From Alnus glutinosa (Eukaryota > Streptophyta > Magnoliopsida > Fagales > Betulaceae), in the NCBI RefSeq assembly GCF_958979055.1, contig NC_084886.1, forward strand, positions 2,499,001 to 2,563,000: a stretch of 64,000 nucleotides of DNA, read 5' to 3'. Shown here in pieces: positions 55,148-64,000 of this stretch; position 1 is the stretch's first letter, and each line of letters opens with the position of its first letter. A program made the translations under genes and the position numbers. The notes below the pieces were generated by a model, which did no database searches, was not told where the DNA came from, and was given only the letters and a program-made list of their open reading frames with translations.

Positions 55148-56677
55148 ATGGCAATTCCAGTACTGATCACTCTTTTCTTACTCTTGGCTCTTAATCTAGC
55201 TCAAACCTCCATATCCTCACCAGTTCAAGACCCAGAACTAGTAGTACAAGAAGTACACAAGTATGATACTGAAACAATATTTGAATATATCGTTAATATA
55301 TATATATAATGTGTCAGTAATTTTCTAATTTGGTCTTCTTTTTTGTTGGTTTACAGGAGCATCAATGCGTCTAGGAGAAGCTTAGGCTATCTCTCTTGTG
55401 GGACTGGGAATCCCATCGACGATTGCTGGAGGTGCGACCCGAATTGGGAGAAAAACCGCCAGCGCCTGGCGGATTGTTCAATTGGGTTTGGAAAGCATGC
55501 CATTGGCGGAAGGGATGGAAAAATATATGTGGTGACGGACTCCGGTGACGACAACCCTGTGAACCCCAAACCAGGCACTCTTAGGTACGCGGTGATCCAA
55601 GACGAGCCACTGTGGATCATTTTCAAAAGCAGCATGATGATCAAGCTGAAGGAGGAGCTGATCATGAATTCGTTCAAGACGATCGACGGCCGTGGCGCAA
55701 ACGTGCACATTGCGGGGGGGCCATGCATTACTATACAGTACGTGACCAACGTTATTATCCATGGCTTGAACATACATGACTGCAAGCAAGGCGGGAATGC
55801 TTATGTGAGGGACTCTCCTAGCCATTATGGGTGGAGGACTGTATCGGACGGTGACGGAATTTCGATCTTCGGTGGAAGCCACGTGTGGGTGGATCATTGC
55901 TCCTTGTCGAATTGCCGTGATGGGCTGATTGATGCCATTCATGGATCCACGGCGATAACCATCTCTAACAATTATATGACCCACCATAACAAGGTCATGC
56001 TCTTGGGCCACAGTGACTCCTACACAAAAGACAAAGACATGCAGGTCACCATAGCCTTCAACCATTTTGGAGAAGGGCTTGTGCAAAGGATGCCAAGGTA
56101 ATTAATCAAATTCATGAATGAATTTTGTTTGACTACCCAATTAATTACCCAGTTGTAGTAGGAGTAGGAGTTGGATTTCAAATGGGTTTTATTGAATTTG
56201 TTTGCAGATGTAGGCATGGTTATTTCCATGTGGTGAACAATGACTACTCCCACTGGGAAATGTATGCAATTGGTGGCAGCGCTGCTCCAACTATAAACAG
56301 CCAAGGCAACAGATTTCTTGCTCCCAATGACAGATACAACAAGGAGGTGAGAACTCGCGTACAAACTACTATATATATATTCAATCGTACGTTCTTGCTC
56401 AATTAATATTCAGACTCAAAAAGTACTAATGCAAGAAGGTCGCTACATATTTCAGGTCACTAAACACGAGAGTGCAGCACAGAGCGAGTGGAAGAAATGG
56501 AATTGGAGGTCGGAAGGAGACATGATGTTGAACGGTGCATTCTTCACTCCTTCTGGGGCCGGAGCATCTTCTAGTTACGCCAGGGCATCGAGCTTGGGTG
56601 CAAGATCATCTACGCTCGTCAGTACAATCACAGCCGGAGCGGGTGCACTTGGGTGCAAGAAGGGCGCGCGTTGCTGA
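55148..56677 (+). CDS. Pectate lyase (polysaccharide lyase family 1)
   Basis: Exons 55148-55260, 55357-56097, 56208-56346 and 56456-56677 give 404 residues. The enzyme cleaves de-esterified pectin by beta-elimination in the cell wall. A signal peptide ([20 protein letters not shown]) is followed by the plant pectate lyase core: [82 protein letters not shown], then [18 protein letters not shown] with the conserved Arg expected to act in catalysis (its codon is split by intron 2). The C-terminus has [20 protein letters not shown]. The motif usually reading WIDHNSLS reads WVDHCSLS. Length fits the family. The downstream neighbour CCT5 converges on it. In Arabidopsis, At1g67750 is a pectate lyase beside PsbY and KCR1. 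Confidence 0.95.
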
Positions 56678-58396
56678 TGATGAGTGGCTCTGACTAGGAC
56701 AGCCCGTGGCTAAAGGTGAAGGTGACCACAAAGTACGGAAGGAAAAAAGAACAAGACCAACTGTACTGTACTGTAGTTGCAAGAAAATTAGGATCCAAGT
56801 TCTTGTATATTAATTAACTATTAAAAGTGAGATATAATCGTTGTCTTATACATCTAATCTCTCTCTCTCTCTCTCTCTCGCACACATCCTTTCGGTCCCA
56901 CTTGGGTTCTCCTCACATGGGAGGGATGGCCCAGTGTGTCTGAACTGAGCTAACATGTGAGAAAATAAATATTATTGCTACTCCATCTATTAATGGGGGA
57001 ATGTGTTTCGGGCTTACATTTCTTCTTGAGGCGTGTTTCTTTGGAAACTCGCAGGGGCACCCCCACGCCTAGATTATTACAAGTTGTTGCCAGGAAGTAA
57101 CTCCCCAATACTAAAGTATTCTAAGCAAATGCCGCCTACCATTTAAAAGGACTTCTCTTCTGTCTCCGACTAGTACAGTTGCCATAACCAATCAACATAA
57201 TGGCCAACAGTAACACCACTCCCATCAATAAATACCAAATCTAGGGTTTTGCCTTTGCAAAATTAACGGTAAAGATATACTAGAGAGGTGAGACAAGACA
57301 AACTGGTAGGAGTAGAGATACAGGGAGGAGAATGCTAGTCACGAGTTCTCCATATTTTTCGATCGATCTTGGCATCTTGCATTTGCATTTAGAAACGGAC
57401 AACATCTATGCAAACAATGTTGCGTTGGTACAAATAATTCGTCACCGACAGTAGATCCTTCCCCTTTTTTTTTGTTTTTCGTCATTAAGCGTCGTTTGTG
57501 AAGAACTTTGTCGATTATGATCAGTATTTGTCGATCCATTTAACCTTGATTTTTCACTCAAAAGGCAGTGTCTTACGTGGCAGCATCGGTTTGAAGAGAA
57601 ATCCGTCCCCAAGGGAGGGATGATTATTGAATAACATTTATGGCCTTAATTGAGTACTTCAGTTCTGCTGTTAGTTCAGGGTACAAGCAACACGCTTTGC
57701 CCCATCACTGCTGAACACAGTTTGTGCTGCATCCGATTTTCTGTTTGGGTCCAATGGCTCGCGAAACTCTAAACCTTGGCAACATGATTTGATCCTAAAT
57801 CTCTAACACCATTACTAAGATCTCTCTCTCCCTCACTCCCTTCTCAGTAATCAACAATAAACAACAACCTACTATGTTTATATCTTTCACCCAAACAAGT
57901 AAACGATTGGAACCAATTTGATTCATTAATTCTTGCTCACAAAAGCTAAATATAATAAATTCTCAACTCCTAAAGATCCTTCCAACTTTTGCACAACGTA
58001 CGAAAGAAGACTAACTCTGTGGTTCTGGGACATCCGAAGTACTAGATCATTGCTGTCCAGCACTTCGCACCATCTCATAATCAGCATTTCCAGTGGGGGG
58101 TGCACCATGTGAGGAGGGAGAGAGAGAGAGAGAGAGAGAGACGGGGGGGCATGCATGAGGAAAAAGATGAAAGGGACTGCCATCAATCGATTCCCAAAAG
58201 GAACAACAAAATCAACCCATTAACCACAAGAAAAAGCATACTGCAATTTCAATCAAAAGCACTCCAAAATCTATGAGCAACAAGTTTCCATCCAAGTGAA
58301 CATATGGTCTCAGAGTCACTTGAGCAACAAAATAAAACCGACAAAATACCCGAGAGCTCAAGTGAAGCAGAACTATAGAACTTAGACCTGGACATA
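56678..58396. other. Convergent spacer between pectate lyase and CCT5
   Basis: It holds both 3' flanks and microsatellites (CT near 56860-56879, GA near 58118-58141). No gene is visible; minus-strand open frames at 57339-57539 and 57926-58186 look like chance. Confidence 0.5.
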
Positions 58397-58631
58397 TCAG
58401 TACTCAGAAGGTGAGATAACATCATCAATTTTCAGTATCATCTTCACAACTTGAGTTGCCAGCAGGATCTGCTGCTGCTTCCCAATCAGAGTCTCAAACA
58501 CATTTTGCTCACGCATGTCATTGGTGCCAACATCATTGCAATCTATTCCACAGTAGGGATTGTTCTCCTGCATATTGAATCCAAAATTATGATCACAATC
58601 GCTTCCATAATGCAAAGCTAGGATCGCCCCA

Positions 58632-58667
<36 letters not shown>

Positions 58668-61600
58668 CCAGAACCATCAGTCCAGAGTAAAATTATAATA
58701 GTGTTCCATTTACCTTAACTTGCTGTGACTTCACCGCAGATAGCGTTTCAATGGGTTGGAGTCCACTATTCTCTGCAAGTGCCATGGGGATAGAATCCAA
58801 AGCATCAGCAAATGCTCTGATAGCATACTGCAGATGAAAGGACAATATGGTCAGTACAACCCATTAATCAGAAGGATAGGATACCAAAAGAAAAGGTCAT
58901 ACCTGCTCAACTCCTGGATATCTATCTGCAGCTGCCTCTACAGCAACTGAGCAAGAAATCTCAGATGAGCCACCACCATACACAATAGAATTGTTGCGAA
59001 TGAGATTCCTCGCAACGCACAAGGCATCGTGGATGCTGCGCTTTGTCTCCTCTATCATCATTTTGTTGCCTATTGCATTATTAAACACCAAAACAGAATA
59101 TGAGATCATCAAATGCCTTAAAGATCATCCATTCTCAGTTTTTCCCTCTACTTTATATTTCCATTAGTTTTCTCAGCTTATTTGTTGACAACTATCCTAA
59201 CAAGTTGAAAGTGAGCAACCTCCTTTCAAAATATACATCATGCTTCATATCTACACAAAAGTTGACATATGATGCTGCCAAAATGGATATAAACTAGATC
59301 ACAGCTATAGTTTAGAGCATTTTCTCTGGATAACTAGGAGTATTATCAACAAAGAATCATAATAAGCTAAGATTATGATTGCAAAGGTAACAGGGCACAA
59401 AACATGAACATACCTCCACGAATAAATATGGTTACAGCCCTTGAATTTGCACAGTGTTCAATGTACAACATTCGATCTTTCGTTGTACCAAATGATCTTT
59501 CTCGAACCAAACCAGCCTATAAAAATTGAAAACAAAAGTTTTGGAGTCATAGAGAAGCGATGTTGGTAGACTAACTTATGTGAATCAAGCAAAATGTGAG
59601 AAACATAAACTGCAAGGTGACTATCAATGTGAAAAACGCCATGAGGTACAATGAAGAAAAATATTTTATTATTGATGTCTTAAATCTATTCGTATAAAAC
59701 TCTCTCCACAGTTGTTTCCATCTAACAGTAACTTCATCTATGAACTGAGACTATGTCACAGTAAGACTAATTTTCATGTCCATTAGTTTCAGAAAATAAA
59801 ATATATGTAGATCTACATACGTTGTACAATCAGAGCACTAGCAGGAACAACAATGAAAATAAAGGAGGAAGAAATACCTTTCCCAACTTTTCTGGGGTCA
59901 ATTCTTGGAACCTTGGCACAATTCTCCCACCTACAAAGATGCCAACACCATTATTTGATGGAAGATAAACAACGCAAAACTGTAGAATCCAAAAGAATTG
60001 TCCAATGTGATCTATCAAAATAAATAAATGCATTACATCAAGAGTTGAAAAGCTTAAACAAGACAAACCTGTGGCTATTGCTATCAGTTCTAACTCCACA
60101 CCACCGACCCATCTGACAGCAGGCAAGTTCCTGTGCATCAACAAATGATTTGCTTCATCATCGAACCCCCATTGACAGATAACCAAGGTAGCACCAACAT
60201 CCTGCAACTCACTAAATCAGACGTTCCCCAGCCCAAAAGGCATGGTGACAACAAGAGAGATACATTGCACCAGGAAAAAACATTTTGATTTGCATATCAT
60301 GAAACCCAAGTAAACTGGCTTAAGGGAGATAGAGAAACTTAAATTCACAACAAAAATAGATTACGGGGGAAAAAAACTTAACAATAAATAAAGAAAAATA
60401 ATGTCATAGATGTTGGAAGAAAAAATTTAATGCTAAAGATTTTATTGTAATTCACAGTGCTATCTCACCTTGCATTTTTGAACCATATCATCAAAATACT
60501 TCACTTCTTGCAAGCGTAATGTCTGGAACTTTTCCACCGTATCAATATCGACCTTATGTTTAGTCTTTGGCTTCGGTGGCTCAAAGGGGCAAGTCAAGAT
60601 TGCAATTTTTGCATCTTCAATTTGCTTTGGCATCTGTGGATGGCTCATATCCTTGTCAACAACAATTCCGTATATTAGATCAGTATCTTCCAACTTACCC
60701 CCTACTTTCCCATCTACTTTAATTAAGTCTAGGCGAACATCCTTCCTCTCCAAATCCGCGACAGCAAGAACTGCTTTAACAGCAATCTCAGCCAAACTGC
60801 GCTTGCATCGATTGACACTGCAATATAACGTAAAAGGCTTCACATGCACAGTACGTAACAGATAAAAGATACACCATCTAAAGAGTTCCATAAAAGTTAC
60901 CATCAACCACCATTGCCCTTACTTGAATGCCAATTTGAGGGTCAAAATTTTTCATTTTAAATAAGAAATTAACAAAAAGAAAAAGAAAAAAGATGAGTTC
61001 CCTCAATGTAATATAGAAAAAGCTGGCAAAGCTCTTTTTTTTCTTTTTTTCTTTTTTGATAAGTAAACGAAAGTTTTATAAAAAGCGTAAGGCGCCCCTA
61101 CATACACAAAAGTATTCAATAGGAACACCAAACTAAAACGAGCAAAACCCTCAAGGCTCCCTACACCACACGAAGCCCTCAAACCCAACCCACCAAACAC
61201 CACCTAAAGCCCACAGCTGGGAAAGCTCTTCTAACCACTTCAAGTGCCACTAATGCGCTCAAAACTTCCTTTTGACATCCTCCATCAATAATAAAGCAGA
61301 TTAACACAACCATATAAAAATTGGGAACTATTTACTGACGACAGATCAGGCCTGGCCCATACAATTAGTTATCATATTATAAAAAGAACTACGTAATTAT
61401 GACTTGGCTAGTCACATCTTGGACATCAGCACAAGCTAACTGGGCCTTTCATACAGCAGAAGTTAATGCATTTTCACTTTTATATTAATTGTTTCTATAG
61501 CTACTAAGAAGAACATCTGTCTGTCAACTTTACATATAACATTTGCCGACTGGACATCAGCTCAAGCTCATTGGACCTGTGCCCATTCAATCATGATTCG

Positions 61601-63267
61601 TAACAAATAATAATCCGGAGGCACATGGCAAAATTTACAAGCAGCATTAGTAAAAAAAAAAAAATTAATAAAATTCACAAACTGATGGCAGAACCATAAA
61701 AACTATGCCAATGCTTTGTGACATCGTAGATACCAAAGATGCATTAACCACAATTTGATTGGCAAAAAATGAAGAGTAAAAGCAAATGAATATCACAATT
61801 TACTCATATATTGAACATAAAAAGGCCATTGTTTCTTTCTTTTAATTTTTTCTGACCAATGCCAGCGTTGTAATTCATCACCAATAATTTCTTCCCAAAA
61901 AGAAAAGCAGAATAAGAGCATGAAAGTAGAACATAACATACAAATTCAGAAAACACTAGCAACAGGAGCCATCAAATAGCATAATGGCAAAGAAAATACC
62001 ACACTGATGCCACAAAGGCACTGCCAAGCATGGTGGTGAAACTAAAAAAGTAAACCGAACTTACATCTTCGATGACAAAGTAGTCATGCAAGTTTGAACC
62101 AAAGGCTCAAAATTTGACACTCCAAAATCGAACTTCTGAGCAATACGGTCCAAATGCTCAACAGCTATCCTAGAGGCCATTTCATAGCCCTCTGCGACCC
62201 GAATGGGATGAATACCACGTTCCAAGAGCTGCTCAGCCTGCTCCAGAAGTGCACCGGCCATGACAACAACTCCAGTCGTGCCATCACCAATCTCATAATC
62301 CTGACTCCGGGACAGTTCAACCATCAGCTTTGCAATTTGATTGTCAACATCCATCTGCTCCAAGATTGTTGCACCATCATTGCCTGACAACAAGAACATA
62401 ACCGGTAAGAGACGCCCAAAACAAAATAAATAAATAGATAAAAAGATTTTTTTAAAAAAAATAACTGAAATCTTTTCATTTCTACTTCCTAACGCACGCA
62501 ACGCAATAAAAGCAAAAACCCAACAGAAGAAAGGATAGCAGTAGTCTAGAGGGTACACCCCCAAACCAAAACTCTAGAGGGACACCCTCAGTGGTCTCCA
62601 AAGTGGATTCATGAATACTTAGCAGTCTTGATTCAAGGATTTCACTTGAAAATGATTTTACCCAAAAAAAAAAAAAAAGCATTTTCTTCAGAATATTGTT
62701 CAAAAAGGGTCATTCTCAGGATCCAGAGCAAAAGGTTAAGAAGGGACCCAAGAAGCTCAAACCTCGACAGAAAATTAGAGGAACCACTTAAATCTACTGC
62801 TCAAGCCCGGTTCCATCCAAATCAAATCCCCTCAACTTTGGACCTATACCCTCACATAATCGTCCGAAATGACACTAAAGCACACATCACTTCCTCACTG
62901 ACTAGTTGATATAGCATACATAGATGATAGATCCGCACAAGCCATTTTACCCAACTCAAGCAACCAACTAACTCAGATCAATTACCTATAACAATCAATA
63001 GCCAATTCAAACTTCAAAATTCACTAATTGAACAAAAACATTAAAACACCGAGCATAGAAAGACATACTGATGGTGACGTCGCCATCAGGGCTCTGGAGC
63101 ATCTTGTCCATGCCCTTGGGGCCGAGGGACGTGCGGAGAATGCGAGCAACGGCCTTGCCCGCTGAAATGTTGGCCTTCTGCGCATCCAACCCTCTCAGCC
63201 TCGTCTTCTGCTCCTGCTCCCTTATTATTATGAACGGCCTCCCGAAATCGTCGAACGCCAGCGCCAT
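58397..63267 (-). CDS. CCT5: T-complex protein 1 subunit epsilon (CCT5)
   Basis: Nine exons in transcription order: 63069-63267, 62065-62383, 60469-60817, 60069-60201, 59878-59930, 59414-59516, 58903-59069, 58714-58827 and 58397-58567. They join to 535 residues, the usual plant length. CCT5 is one of eight subunits of the cytosolic TRiC/CCT chaperonin ring that folds actin, tubulin and other proteins with ATP. Visible landmarks are [22 protein letters not shown], the ATP-site motif GDGTTG (99-104), [19 protein letters not shown] in the equatorial-intermediate junction, the apical segment [20 protein letters not shown], and the C-terminal [13 protein letters not shown]. The start is the ATG at 63267 ([20 protein letters not shown]). 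The 1.25-kb intron 2 carries a LINE tail. Codon splits at all junctions restore the conserved sequence. Confidence 0.97.
58639..58662. repeat. (GA)n microsatellite in CCT5 intron 8
   Basis: About 24 bp of GA in the intron between exons 58714-58827 and 58397-58567, close to the branch and acceptor side of the intron on the minus strand. Confidence 0.8.
61037..61214 (-). mobile_element. 5'-truncated LINE (L1-type) 3' end inside CCT5 intron 2
   Basis: On the minus strand the 178-bp unit ends in the plant L1-like tail 'tttcgtttacttatcaaaa' followed by an A-rich stretch (plus-strand T run 61037-61057). The flanks AGCTGGCAAAGCTCTT (61021-61036) and AGCTGGGAAAGCTCTT (61215-61230) form a 16-bp target duplication with one mismatch. 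Transcriptional orientation is the same as CCT5. Confidence 0.85.
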
Positions 63268-64000
63268 TTCTCACCTACCAAAGATGGAAATGAGCGTTGT
63301 GCGATGGTGGTGACGATCAGTGTGAAACTTGAAGAAGCTTCGAGAGGTTCGCGCTGTGTAGAAGAGTGGAGGGGTTCACTGGCTCGCCCTGGTTTTAGTT
63401 TTTCAAAGCCCTAGTTCGTACTAGTTATACCGCTTCATTTTATTAGGGTTTGGGTCTGGAGCGCTTCTGTGTATGGGCCGAGGATTGCTGTGTGGGCCAG
63501 ATCCATTTGAGAGGCGTACTAATAGGACCTGAAACCGGTCCATGATCCCTATGGATGGGACCTTCGACACGGTTTGGAAAAAATGTTTGGGAGTCTTATT
63601 GTTATCTTTTTAGTTCCGGTTGGTTTGGGTATGTGATTTTAAAAATGTGAAATTTAAAAATAATGATTTTAAAATTCACAAGATTTGAAAAATATAATTT
63701 TTATAAATGCAACTATGTGTTTATAGTTAATTCATAGTTTTATTTTTAAAATTATATGTTTTTAAATAATGCATTCTTTTGCCTTGATTTAAAAATGCAT
63801 TCTCAAACGATACATTTTATGTGATTTGGTTTAAAATTGTACTTTCGGTCTGCAAAATTATAATACCAAATGCACTCTTAAAAATTCACGTGGCATGACA
63901 ATTCGTCTTTTATGAGAATAACGCACGGTATGGGTGAAAAGGCGGGCGGTTAATATCCGCCTACTAACTGGTAATAGTTAATCAACTAACTACTTTTTGT
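63268..64000. other. CCT5 promoter side and MITE
   Basis: CCT5 leader and promoter lie just beyond 63267; a clear TATA box was not found. About 63613-63877 is a MITE (separate entry). Nothing else is seen to the window end. Confidence 0.5.
63613..63877. mobile_element. Tourist/Harbinger-like MITE
   Basis: The left end GTTCCGGTTGGTTTGGGTATG and, in reverse, the right end GAGTGCATTTGGTATTATA are imperfect inverted repeats. TTA flanks both sides (63610-63612 and 63878-63880). The interior resembles the 1026-1345 element in texture (AAAATGCATT, TTTTAAAAT), but I cannot prove the same family. Confidence 0.5.

Noticed and set aside
61003-61203. 66-codon minus-strand frame in CCT5 intron 2
   Set aside because: It is the translated tail of the LINE fragment.

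Overview
The window is nuclear DNA of a dicot plant. The genes have short exons and GT-AG introns, encode chloroplast and ER proteins, and lie in AT-rich spacers crowded with MITEs, short retroelement pieces and microsatellites. Spacer length and repeat load suggest a woody rosid, but I cannot name the species. Two hundred Ns (35954-36153) mark an assembly gap. No bacterial, organellar or CRISPR-like content was seen.

Layout. 1-816 (+): 3' part of a diverged 3-ketoacyl-CoA reductase (KCR2-like). 6526-9458 (+): complete KCR1, the very-long-chain fatty acid elongase reductase. 10869-16817 (+): a 1,308-residue Lys/Ser-rich protein of unknown function, built largely of internal tandem duplications. 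19778-20545 (-): single-exon, membrane-anchored SAM methyltransferase. 24570-25160 (-): PsbY, a photosystem II precursor carrying two mature peptides. 30715-34779 (+): ALB4-type thylakoid insertase. 40732-43423 (+): RCC1-repeat protein with a GC-AG first coding intron. 55148-56677 (+): pectate lyase. 58397-63267 (-): CCT5, the epsilon subunit of the cytosolic chaperonin. Exon phases were checked by hand, and each complete model sums to a multiple of three.

The spacers hold at least ten terminal-inverted-repeat elements. Several have clear target duplications: perfect 9-bp at two MULE-type elements, and TTA or TAA at Harbinger-type ones. There is also a hAT-like element nested in an older repeat, a hairpin element nested in another element's arm, a solo LTR, a SINE, and a LINE tail with a 16-bp duplication inside a CCT5 intron.

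The genes do not form a pathway. Their order matters more. From memory of Arabidopsis locus numbers, KCR2, a methyltransferase, ALB4 and CCT5 lie at At1g24470-At1g24510, while KCR1, PsbY, a pectate lyase and a CCT-like gene lie at At1g67730-At1g67760. This window interleaves both sets on one chromosome, as expected of the unduplicated ancestral block that Arabidopsis doubled and then fractionated. I found no convincing new molecular system. The best leads are this synteny, the tandem KCR pair, the repeat-grown unknown protein, the hairpin abutting the RCC1 start codon, and the nested or clustered MITEs.
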